A stretch of DNA of 33,005 bases. Source: Cupriavidus pauculus (GTDB lineage: Bacteria; Pseudomonadota; Gammaproteobacteria; Burkholderiales; Burkholderiaceae). The DNA lies in contig NZ_PJRP01000017.1 in the NCBI RefSeq assembly GCF_002858765.1, positions 1 through 33,005 on the forward strand, in the 5' to 3' direction. Below the pieces are notes generated by a model. The model made no database searches. It worked only from the letters and a program-made list of their open reading frames with translations, and was not told the origin of the DNA. Positions 15,253 to 23,398 of this stretch are shown piece after piece (positions within the stretch are counted from its first letter, which is position 1; each line of letters opens with the position of its first letter). Position numbers and translations under genes: made by a program.

Positions 15253-16047
15253 ATGACGCGCTCAGGCAGGCAGGAAGGTCATATCGATCCACGCAACCCG
15301 CTCCTCGGCGCGGCCGCTGCCGAGGGACGAATCACCGAAGTTGTGCGCGATACCGCAACGCACCCCGCGAGGCCGAAGCCGACATCGCGCCCACCTCCAA
15401 CCGCAGTGAAATTGCGCTTCGACCAGGCGGCCGGATGGCCTCCGATCCTCCAGGGTGATGCAAAGAACTGCAGCATCAAGCATGCCGCGACTGGGATCGG
15501 TTTCGATTCCGTCGCCCAGCGGACCAGTCGAGACGTGGCGCTCCGCAATGGGGACGTCCGTTCTCTGCTGAAGGGACGATGGGAGACGTTGGGTGCTTAC
15601 CTGGTCTCGAACCGGGACGTGCGGCGTGAGGTCGATCTTCGCATCCTGGTCTGCTTCTTCAACTACACGCGCAACCAGTTGATTGAAGTCACCGTGGATG
15701 ACGGCACAGTGAGCAAGATTCGCGTGGGCGAGTCCTTCCAGCACCCTGAAGCGCCGATCGAAATGGCCCAGGCCATCGGCCTCGCGCGTGCTCATCCGAA
15801 AATTCGCGGCTGCGTGGCACATCTCGAAGCGCACGCGATCCTGAGCGTGCCGATGGATGCATCGGCGCCGAGCTACCGGCATCGCTGCCTGCTGGTGATC
15901 TTTACCGAGCTAAATGACCCCCACCGTGAGGTGCCGGCGAAGTTCTCCGCGCTCGTGGATCTTTGCGACCAGACTGTCGTCGCGTTCGGCGAATGCGCCT
16001 GCTGTGATGAAAAAGACGATCGCAGTCACGCGTCACACCACGACTGA
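15253..16047 (+). CDS. Copper-amine-oxidase N-domain-like protein
   Basis: This encodes 264 residues from ATG 15253, with a GGGGG-type ribosome-binding site 5 nt upstream. Residues 1-90 are Pro/Arg-rich and probably unordered. From about residue 125 the protein shows the alpha/beta pattern of the N2/N3 domains of copper amine oxidases: DLRILVCFFNYTRNQLIEVTVDDG, PEAPIEMAQAIGLARAHP, HAILSVP, YRHRCLLVIFTELN and FSALVDLCDQTVVAFGE. It ends in a Cys/His-rich tail (CACCDEKDD...HASHHD) that may bind metal. No signal peptide is seen. The next gene starts 9 nt later, so the two are translationally coupled. Together they look like a split copper amine oxidase, this protein supplying the N-domains. Confidence 0.6.
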   Translation: MTRSGRQEGHIDPRNPLLGAAAAEGRITEVVRDTATHPARPKPTSRPPPTAVKLRFDQAAGWPPILQGDAKNCSIKHAATGIGFDSVAQRTSRDVALRNGDVRSLLKGRWETLGAYLVSNRDVRREVDLRILVCFFNYTRNQLIEVTVDDGTVSKIRVGESFQHPEAPIEMAQAIGLARAHPKIRGCVAHLEAHAILSVPMDASAPSYRHRCLLVIFTELNDPHREVPAKFSALVDLCDQTVVAFGECACCDEKDDRSHASHHD

Positions 16048-16056
16048 AGAACGCAT

Positions 16057-18483
16057 ATGGAACAGAGCAATGGTCATGTTGTGTGGGGACGATGGGCTCT
16101 CGACTATGCCGTGCTGGGCAAGGAGGGGCTGAGCCTGCTCAACGGCTTCTTTGCCGGGCGACGAATATTCTGGAAGCTGAGTCTGCCCGTCATCCGTGTG
16201 AAGTACACGCAGGATGAGGACTTCTGGCACAACCCTATCCTAAAGAACGGCTGCGGACCCTACAACGACCAAATCACCTGGGATCCGGTGGATTTCGGCG
16301 AAGACCTCAATCCCATCAGCGGGCCGCATCATCTGGTCAAGATCAGAAACTGCGGCGACAGCTACGTTTGCGTCCGCTCAACGACGTTCGACAACAAGAC
16401 GTGGCTTGAGCTCGGCGTCTATGCGCGCATCGGGGCGTACCACATCTACCAGTCCTGGTATCTGAATGACGACGGCGTGATCCTACCCCGCGTCTTCAGC
16501 AAGGGGCTGTCGTGTAATCTCAATCACTGGCACCACCCGTACTGGCGATTCGATTTCGACCTAGATGGCCAATCGAACCAGCGGGTCAACGTCTTCGATG
16601 GCAACCAGTTCCGTGGCTTCGTGACGCTCGAAGGCAAGTTCTCCAACTCTTCATTCGGTGACTGCCGCTGCAACGTCCAGAATCTTTCCACGGGGCTCAA
16701 GGCGTGGATTATTCCGCCAGCGCTCGATGGAGACCATGGTGTCGTTGGCCCGACTGCCTTCTCCAACCTTGATTTTAACGTGCGAAAGTATCGCGCGGAG
16801 GAAGATCGCGACTGGCCGCACGCGACCAACCAAGACATCAGCTTTTCGAAGCATGAGAACCCGGACGGTGGCGATATTGTCTTCTGGCAGATCTGCCATC
16901 TCTTCCACCAGGCGTCCGAGGGTGCAGACCACTGGCACGAAGTCGGTCCCACGATAGTCATCGAAATGCCCGACCTCCTGCCGATTCGTGAGGGCCAGTG
17001 CCGCAGCATCTTCATTACCGGTCGCATCGATATCAAGGACTTCAAACTCGTCGGTCACGATTTCTGGGGCCACTATGACTTCAGCGCCCATCTTCAGGTG
17101 AGCCCGAACGCGCCTCACGCGGAAGCGTACATACAGCGCGGTCCGACGGGCGATTGCACCGCCGACCTGATCATCCGTGTGGACTGGGTTCCCGATAACT
17201 CCATCGCTGTGAGCTTTACGGCCAGCCTGTACGATGGAGTCGAACGGGTGGCTTCCTTCAGCAATCAGTTCAACGTTCTGCGTGACTCTTCTCTTGGTTG
17301 GCAGGGGTTGCACCTCGTCGATCATCATCGAGGTGACCCGGACACCGCGGACTTCAGTTTTACGGTTGCGAATGGGCCTTGTGCCGCCGGCGACTGGTCC
17401 GGCATCGGCGACACCTGGCGTCCCATCGGCGGATTCTTTCCTTCGGGCTGCGCTGTGAGTTCAGTCGCGCGCCTACCAAATCACCTGGATCTCTTCATCA
17501 CCGGCAATGATGGACGCGTCTTTACGAGTTGGTGGCACGAGGGATTTGACTGGTCTGGCGTGAACGACAACTGGGCGCCCATCGGTGGTTTCTTTCCGCC
17601 GGGAAATCCGGTCAGCGCTGTGGCACGCATGCCAAATCACCTCGATCTCTTCATTGTCGGAAATGACGGACGCGTCTATACGAGTTGGTGGCACGAAGGC
17701 AATCCATGGTCGGGCGTGAACGACAACTGGCGTTCCATCGGCGGCATTTTCCCGCCGCGCGCCAGAGTATCCGCGGTTGCCAGGATGCCGAATCATCTCG
17801 ACCTATTCATCGTCGGCAACGACGGTCGCGTCTATACAAGTTGGTGGCACGAAGGCAGTGACTGGACAGGCGTGCATGACAACTGGATGTCCATTGGCGG
17901 ATTCTTCCCAGCGGGAAGCACCGTCACCGCGGTAGCACGCATGCCGAATCACCTCGACTTGTTCGTTGTCGGCAACGACGGGCGCGTGTACACGAGCTGG
18001 TGGCACGAAGGCAGCGCGTGGTCCGGCATTAACGACAACTGGCGACCGATCGGCGGATTCTTCCCTGTGCGCGCGCAGGTGACAGCGGTTGCACGCACGC
18101 CCGATCATCTGGACCTTTTCGTGACAGGAAACGACGGCCGCATATATACGAGCTGGTGGCACCGAGGCGGCGACTGGTCCGGCATCAACGACAACTGGCG
18201 ACCGATCGGTGGATTCTTCCCACCAGGCGCTCCGTTGAGTGTGTTGGCGAGGATGCCCAATCACCTTGACGTCTTCGTTACGGGCAACGACGGACGTGTC
18301 TACACGAGTTGGTGGCATGAAGGTACGGACTGGTCCGGCGTCGCAGACAACTGGCGTTCGATTGGCGGAATCTTTCCGGCTGGCGCATCGTTGTCCACCG
18401 TTTGCCGCACCTCACACAACCTAGATGTCTTCGTGTGCGGCAACGACGGGCGGGTTTACACGAGCTGGTGGTCCGAGCCATAA
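16057..18483 (+). CDS. Copper-amine-oxidase-like domain fused to seven-repeat PLL-type lectin propeller
   Basis: This encodes 808 residues with no signal peptide. Residues about 85-320 match the oxidase catalytic beta-sandwich: copper ligands in NHWHHPYWRFDFDLDG (His157, His159), and DIVFWQICHLFHQ giving His284 as third ligand. The cofactor tyrosine aligns with Tyr128, but the N-Y-(D/E) motif reads A-Y-H, and the loop to the copper histidines is shorter than usual. Residues about 447-808 are seven 52-residue repeats (NDNWRPIGGFFP, PNHLDLFVTGNDGRVYTSWWHEG). This is the number and pattern of seven-bladed fucose-binding PLL lectins of Photorhabdus. The lectin part probably binds host or surface glycans. 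Enzyme activity is doubtful. Confidence 0.75.
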   Translation: MEQSNGHVVWGRWALDYAVLGKEGLSLLNGFFAGRRIFWKLSLPVIRVKYTQDEDFWHNPILKNGCGPYNDQITWDPVDFGEDLNPISGPHHLVKIRNCGDSYVCVRSTTFDNKTWLELGVYARIGAYHIYQSWYLNDDGVILPRVFSKGLSCNLNHWHHPYWRFDFDLDGQSNQRVNVFDGNQFRGFVTLEGKFSNSSFGDCRCNVQNLSTGLKAWIIPPALDGDHGVVGPTAFSNLDFNVRKYRAEEDRDWPHATNQDISFSKHENPDGGDIVFWQICHLFHQASEGADHWHEVGPTIVIEMPDLLPIREGQCRSIFITGRIDIKDFKLVGHDFWGHYDFSAHLQVSPNAPHAEAYIQRGPTGDCTADLIIRVDWVPDNSIAVSFTASLYDGVERVASFSNQFNVLRDSSLGWQGLHLVDHHRGDPDTADFSFTVANGPCAAGDWSGIGDTWRPIGGFFPSGCAVSSVARLPNHLDLFITGNDGRVFTSWWHEGFDWSGVNDNWAPIGGFFPPGNPVSAVARMPNHLDLFIVGNDGRVYTSWWHEGNPWSGVNDNWRSIGGIFPPRARVSAVARMPNHLDLFIVGNDGRVYTSWWHEGSDWTGVHDNWMSIGGFFPAGSTVTAVARMPNHLDLFVVGNDGRVYTSWWHEGSAWSGINDNWRPIGGFFPVRAQVTAVARTPDHLDLFVTGNDGRIYTSWWHRGGDWSGINDNWRPIGGFFPPGAPLSVLARMPNHLDVFVTGNDGRVYTSWWHEGTDWSGVADNWRSIGGIFPAGASLSTVCRTSHNLDVFVCGNDGRVYTSWWSEP
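17395..18480 (+). repeat. Seven tandem 156-bp coding repeats (lectin blades)
   Basis: The DNA encoding the propeller repeats about every 156 bp, each unit giving one SWWHEG-ending blade. The last blade is cut short (SWWSEP). Blades 2 to 6 are the most similar, indicating internal duplication or gene conversion. These are protein-coding repeats, not a CRISPR array. Confidence 0.85.
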
Positions 18484-18605
18484 ACACTCTTCAGGCTCTG
18501 TTGACGGTCAAATGGATCGCCGAGCACGATGGTTGGCCTGGCTTAAACTCGAACGTCCGCTTCTTGGCCTCGAGTTCCAGCCATACGAAGGACGGCAAAG
18601 GGTCG

Positions 18606-18655
18606 CTATGTAAACCTCTCCATAGAGCAGAGGGTTTTTTGATTAGCGGTCGCGG
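18606..18655 (+). repeat. Right boundary repeat: 20-bp core plus 30-bp inverted arm
   Basis: Core CTATGTAAACCTCTCCATAG (18606-18625) is in the same orientation as the left core (19 of 20 identical). The following arm 18626-18655 is the reverse complement of the left arm (26 of 30). The arm ends 18 bp before homology to a tyrosine recombinase begins. Confidence 0.8.
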
Positions 18656-18672
18656 CCGCAGGCGTGGGAGGG

Positions 18673-18875
18673 GACGGCCACCATCTCTGCACGCGTAAGG
18701 TAGTTCAGCATCGGCCGTTCGAAGCGCTTCATCGGTACCGACAGTGCGCGCTCGACATCGTGCAACGATGCCACGTCACGGCGGCCGGCGAACTTCAGGA
18801 ACGCGCGCAGCGCTGTGAGCCGCAAGTTGCGGCTGCGAACTGAGTTCTTCCGATTCTGTTCCAGATGATGGGGTA
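18673..18875 (-). pseudogene. Tyrosine recombinase (integrase), N-terminal SAM-like domain fragment
   Basis: The minus strand reads HHLEQNRKNSVRSRNLRLTALRAFLKFAGRRDVASL, then VPMKRFERPMLNYLTRAEMVAV. This is the core-binding domain of XerC/phage-type integrases carried by Burkholderiales mobile elements. Homology stops at EMVAV, exactly where the catalytic domain with its R-H-R-Y residues should begin, and the frame runs into the right boundary repeat. The extreme N-terminus upstream is in other frames or lost. It is a dead fragment, probably once encoding the enzyme acting on the adjacent boundary repeat. Confidence 0.7.
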
Positions 18876-19397
18876 ATCGTACTTTCCGTGCAAAATCTGG
18901 CGGTGAGCTAAGAATTGTCGTATCGTCAGACTGTGTCGGACCAGCGGCGTCTTGAGCCAGTCGAGAACGGTCATGCCGGCGGTGTCGTGTTGGCTCGATA
19001 GTGCTGCGTCGGCGCGCCTCGGCCAGCGCTCGCGTCACAGCTTGCCGGACCCACACCGATATTCGAACATGTCCGCCGCCTTCCTCGGATGCCGACAAGT
19101 CGTTGGGGAGCGTGAAGTGGACGTGCACCCCGTGCGGCCCGCAAAAAGTTGTGTCGTCAACTAACGGAAACACTCTCGCGTGTTCCCGAGCAGCGGAATG
19201 CTGCTAACCAGAATTTTTCTCGCAAAAAAAGAGAGAGGGTGCCGCTATTGTTGGCAGCGGGGAACCGGAACGACGTTATGTCGGGACGGCAAGCGTTGCA
19301 TTAGTCCCGCATCGCGGCGTTTTTTCGCCTAGGCTGTATCGGTGCATGCGGCCGGCCCGTGCAGTCCTCGGTCGGCTACCCTTGCCGGGAGTCGAGG
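18876..19397. other. Region upstream of the Tc locus, integrase debris and possible promoter
   Basis: No intact gene is supported. The minus-strand frame continuing to 19173 is probably leftover integrase sequence in shifted frames. From 19210 the plus strand has A-rich and AG-rich tracts, a CCGCT/AGCGG hairpin (19242-19260) and a GCGGCG-TTTTTT segment (19316-19325). This change in base composition just before the TcA-related gene would suit a promoter or terminator, but neither could be assigned firmly. Confidence 0.4.
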
Positions 19398-22300
19398 ATG
19401 CCAATCTATCTGGCCGAAGCATACGCCACCAAGTCGCTGGCCCGGGCCGCTGTGCTCGTCGAGCCGACTTCGTCCGATCCATTGGAGCAGCAAATCCAGA
19501 CCTGGGTGCTGCGTGGCAACCTGGCTTACTTCGCCGGCCGTTACGCCGAAGCACTGTCGGATTACCTCACCGCGTGGGCGCAGTTGCCCATGCTGGTCCT
19601 GCCCGTCTTCCCACCTGATATTGGCAAGCTCGATCCCCTGGTGCTGACCAAGATCGATCTTGTCGATCCGCTGCTGCAGGCAACTGCCGCGTTGCATCGC
19701 CTTCGACCGGTACTTGGTGGTTCGACGGCCATCATGCCGGCCATCGAACCACCCGGCGAACTGGCCGACCTGACCGAACGATTCGGCGGTGAGGCCGGCA
19801 AGGCGCGCCGCGCGCAGTCGCTGAGCCTGACGCTGCTGCAGCAAGGCGAATACGACCTGGCCAACCGGTACGCCGACGAAGCCCGCCAATCGGGAGACGA
19901 GGCGGAGCAGGCCGACGCCGAGGCAATCCGCGCCGCCATTGCGCTTGCCAGCGGTGACGCCGAGAGCGCTCAGGGAGGATTTTCCAGCGCGGCGGAGCGA
20001 TACAAGGCGCTGGCTCGGCCTGACCTGCAGGCGTCGATGGAGCACAACATCGGCGTCATCGGCAGCCTTGCCGGCGACGCCGAGAGTGCAGCCGTGCGCT
20101 TCGGTGCCGCGATTAACCGGATGCCCGCAGCCATCGGCTGGAGCGTGACGCAGGCCCTGAATCCAGGGAGTGCCAGCGTGACACGTCCGGCCGGCAACAT
20201 GGGTCTGCCGCTGCTTCTGCGTTGCGGCGCTGATTGGTTGCCCGTGCCCATTCGTACGATCTCGCCCGTTGTTCGCATCGACGTGGCTCGCAAGGGCGGG
20301 GCAATCACCGTCGATCTGTCCAACGACGCGGCTGCCGGACTGGAAGCTGCATTCTTCAAGCCGCGTATCGATACTGCGCGTCTGTCGGATCTCGGCATCG
20401 ATCTGGCGGATCCCGTGCAGTTTGTCACGTACCTCACTCAGGTTCGTGGCTTCACGTTGCCGCTGGCGCTTGGCGACACCTATCACGCCCTCGGACGCTT
20501 TGACCTCGCCGCCCAGTATTACCTGATGGCGCGTGAATACCGCTATCTGAACCTTAACATCGAGCGCCCGATGCTGTGGGCGCGGCTGGCGCGCACCTAC
20601 CTCGCCGAGGGGGACCGTCTCTATCGTCAGCAGGATCCCGACGGCGCGCAGCAATGCTACGAGCGCATCGTCAAGATGGCCGACGAGGGCTATACGGTCG
20701 ACAGCCCGCTTTACACCGGCGCCTTTGCACCGCTCATCGACGAGACGCTTGCGCTGCTCAACGCCCCTGACCCGCTTGCGTTTGACATCGTGGACTACAC
20801 GCGGCGCCTGCTGGTGTTGCAGGCGTTGGCCAACCTGCAGCAGATCGCGCAAGGGATCAACTACCTTGGTTTCTCGGAGGCTCTGGTTCCTATCCATCCA
20901 TGGCGCTACCTGCAGAATCAGGCGCGCTATTTCACCAACCAGGCTATCCAGGCCGAGCGAGCGTTCCTGACCTTCAAGGGAACGGCCGAGAAGGAGGCGT
21001 TCACGCGCCTGACGCTGGAGCAATCGGTGGACGCGCAGAAGTCAGCGGTCAATGTGGAGAAGCAAAAAGTCAAGCTCGCACAGGAGCAGGAGAAGGTTGC
21101 CAACGAAACGGCCGATGTCGCGGCGCGTCGCATCGATCAGGCGCAGGCGTCGCGAGACGACTACGCCGATGTGTCAGCGCAGACGGCGTTCTACGACGAA
21201 ATCAGTGCGCTGTACGCCGCGCCCGACGGCGGCGTGCACATCGATCCCGACTATGCGGCGCAGCTTGGCATCTCGCTTACCTACGTGCACGAGCGCTACA
21301 CGGGCATTACCGGAACGTCTGATTTCTACTACACCCAGGACGTGAGCAAGTCCGACATTCTGCGCACCATGAACCGCAGCCGCAGCAAGGCCACGCGCGA
21401 TCTGGAACTGCGCGACATGGACAGAAAGATCGAGCAGCTTGGCGATGACCTGTCGATCGCGCAGGCACAGAAGAAGGCGGCGAGGCAAGGTGTGACTGCG
21501 GCGAGGGCGCAGCAACAGTTGGCGCAGTTGCGGGCCGATCAGGCGAGGAGCCAACTCGAGGCGTTCGAAGATCAGGAACTGACGCCAGAACTATGGGACA
21601 ACCTCGCCGAAGCGCAGCGCGATCTGAGCCGCCGCTATCTCGATCGGGCCATCGGTGCTGCATTCTTGATGGAGCGTGCGTACGAGTTTGAATACGACAC
21701 GACGGTCAATCGCATCCGCTTCGACTACACACGCAGCGACCTTGGCGGGCTGATGGCCGGTGACCTGCTGCTATCGGACATCGATCAATTCAGCTATGAC
21801 CGGTTGCTGGAAACCGACAAGAAGGCGCCTATCAAGGTAAGCCTGGCGCTGGCTGACCGCTATCCCTTCCAGTTCCGGCGTGATTTCCGCAAGAGCGGGC
21901 GCCTTGACTTCCAGACCGCGCTGGACGATTTCGATCGATGGAACCCGGGCACCTGCTGTCGCAAGCTCCGGCGCGTGGAGGTCGTGATCGAAGGGCTGGT
22001 GGGTGCCGACGGCCTGCACGGAACCCTGACCAACAGCGGCATCTCGGTGGACCGCCGCCGTGACGGTACGATTTTCACACGCGTACAGAAGCCCGAAACG
22101 ATGATCCTGTCGCGTTTCGACCTGCGTGGCGATGGATTCGTCTTTGCAGCCACGGAAGAGCAGGTACTCGCCGTGTTCGAGAACAGCGGTGTGGCCGGCG
22201 GCTGGGTGCTCGATCTGCCGCCGGACCTCAACGACGTGGATTACGAAACTATCACCAATGTCCACCTCGTGCTGTATTACGACGCTTACTACAGCGTGCA

Positions 22301-23378
22301 GGCCGCGAATGTCGTGCGGGCGGAACTGGCGGCAGCAGGACGGGAAGAGCAGATGCTGGGGTTGTCCCTGCGCTTTCAATTCCCGGATGCCTTCTTTAAC
22401 TTCCAGGCAACGGGCGAGCTGCCTTTTACCCTTGACAATGCCTTCCTGCCGTTCCATCAGACAGCCCCGTCGGTGCTGGACGTCGTCGTGCACCTGGAGA
22501 CGGTGGACGGCACGTCGCCGGCTGGTCTGGTGGTGGACGTGTCCGTGGATGGCTCAACCTTCACCGCTACCACTGGCGCCAATGGCATGGCGGGCTCGCT
22601 CGATGCCGCGCCCGGCGCGGCCGGCGGGCTTGAGGGACTGCGTGGCAGGCCGCTCGCGGGCGAGTGGGCCGTGCACATCGATCGCGCCGCGAACGAGGCC
22701 GCCTTCGCGGCCGGCTTTAGCTGGGCGAAAGTGCGCAACATGGCCGTCTTCGCCAACTACGCCTATACGCCGCGCGGCAAGGCGCTTGGACAGCGGCGCT
22801 TTGATGCCGATCCACTTGCCGCGTTCGAGCGAATCGACGATCCGTCCGCGACGAACGACGGTCCCGCGGTCTGGGGATACGACGCCGCCACACATGCCGT
22901 CATGCAGCAGTCCGCTCTCCACGCGGGCGCCTGGCTCGACGCCGGCCCCGCCAAGCCCGGTGCCATGCTCCTGGCCAGGACCGATGCCGACTGGCCCCTG
23001 CGGCGCGACGTGGTGCTGCGAACGCGGCTGGCATCGGACCGCGATGGCATCGGTGTGGTCTTCCGCTACCAGGACCCCGACAACTATTACTACTTCCTGA
23101 TGGACGCTGCACATGGCCTGCGCCGCTTCGGACGTAAGGTGGCGGGCGTATTTGCCGACCTTGATGTGCCCGCCGTGGATACCACTGCCGCCTATACGAC
23201 GGGGCGTACTTATCTGCTGAGTGTGGCAGCCATAGACAACGTGCTGATTGCGGCGCTCGATGGGGTTGTTGTGCTCCGCGGCCGCGATGGGGCGCTCGGC
23301 ACTGCCGGACGGATCGGGCTGCTCGCGTGGAACAATCCGACTGCGCGGTTCTTTGATCTGCTGGTCCGGGACGCTTGA
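19398..23378 (+). CDS. Tc toxin subunit A-related protein with C-terminal concanavalin-like domain
   Basis: This encodes 1326 residues from ATG 19398, supported by GGGAG 6 nt upstream; a GTG at 19359 is the alternative. Residues 1-230 are TPR-like helices (LRGNLAYFAGRYAEALSDY, LTLLQQGEYDLANRYADEA), and more helical repeats run to about 520. Two long coiled coils lie at about 534-594 and 661-767. Residues about 767-1015 match the TcB-binding region of TcA (FLMERAYEFEYD, RFDYTRSDLGGLMAGDLLLSDI, FQFRRDFRKSGRLDF). The last 190 residues resemble a LamG/concanavalin fold (VVLRTRLASDRDGIGVVFRYQDPDNYYYFLMD). TcA subunits form the pentameric pore of Tc toxins. This one is half the usual 2500 residues and lacks recognisable receptor-binding inserts. 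It ends 20 nt before the TcB-TcC gene. Confidence 0.85.
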   Translation: MPIYLAEAYATKSLARAAVLVEPTSSDPLEQQIQTWVLRGNLAYFAGRYAEALSDYLTAWAQLPMLVLPVFPPDIGKLDPLVLTKIDLVDPLLQATAALHRLRPVLGGSTAIMPAIEPPGELADLTERFGGEAGKARRAQSLSLTLLQQGEYDLANRYADEARQSGDEAEQADAEAIRAAIALASGDAESAQGGFSSAAERYKALARPDLQASMEHNIGVIGSLAGDAESAAVRFGAAINRMPAAIGWSVTQALNPGSASVTRPAGNMGLPLLLRCGADWLPVPIRTISPVVRIDVARKGGAITVDLSNDAAAGLEAAFFKPRIDTARLSDLGIDLADPVQFVTYLTQVRGFTLPLALGDTYHALGRFDLAAQYYLMAREYRYLNLNIERPMLWARLARTYLAEGDRLYRQQDPDGAQQCYERIVKMADEGYTVDSPLYTGAFAPLIDETLALLNAPDPLAFDIVDYTRRLLVLQALANLQQIAQGINYLGFSEALVPIHPWRYLQNQARYFTNQAIQAERAFLTFKGTAEKEAFTRLTLEQSVDAQKSAVNVEKQKVKLAQEQEKVANETADVAARRIDQAQASRDDYADVSAQTAFYDEISALYAAPDGGVHIDPDYAAQLGISLTYVHERYTGITGTSDFYYTQDVSKSDILRTMNRSRSKATRDLELRDMDRKIEQLGDDLSIAQAQKKAARQGVTAARAQQQLAQLRADQARSQLEAFEDQELTPELWDNLAEAQRDLSRRYLDRAIGAAFLMERAYEFEYDTTVNRIRFDYTRSDLGGLMAGDLLLSDIDQFSYDRLLETDKKAPIKVSLALADRYPFQFRRDFRKSGRLDFQTALDDFDRWNPGTCCRKLRRVEVVIEGLVGADGLHGTLTNSGISVDRRRDGTIFTRVQKPETMILSRFDLRGDGFVFAATEEQVLAVFENSGVAGGWVLDLPPDLNDVDYETITNVHLVLYYDAYYSVQAANVVRAELAAAGREEQMLGLSLRFQFPDAFFNFQATGELPFTLDNAFLPFHQTAPSVLDVVVHLETVDGTSPAGLVVDVSVDGSTFTATTGANGMAGSLDAAPGAAGGLEGLRGRPLAGEWAVHIDRAANEAAFAAGFSWAKVRNMAVFANYAYTPRGKALGQRRFDADPLAAFERIDDPSATNDGPAVWGYDAATHAVMQQSALHAGAWLDAGPAKPGAMLLARTDADWPLRRDVVLRTRLASDRDGIGVVFRYQDPDNYYYFLMDAAHGLRRFGRKVAGVFADLDVPAVDTTAAYTTGRTYLLSVAAIDNVLIAALDGVVVLRGRDGALGTAGRIGLLAWNNPTARFFDLLVRDA

Positions 23379-23398
23379 ACCGTCTTTAGCCTTCGTCC

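Noticed and set aside
17395..18480. Regular repeats that could suggest a CRISPR or satellite array
   Set aside because: The unit is 156 bp and in frame, with conserved protein motifs and silent-site differences. It encodes propeller blades.
19329..21023. 564-codon open frame on the minus strand
   Set aside because: It is a shadow of the TcA-related gene. The plus strand has coherent TPR and TcA motifs continuing for 1326 codons, while the antisense product matches nothing.
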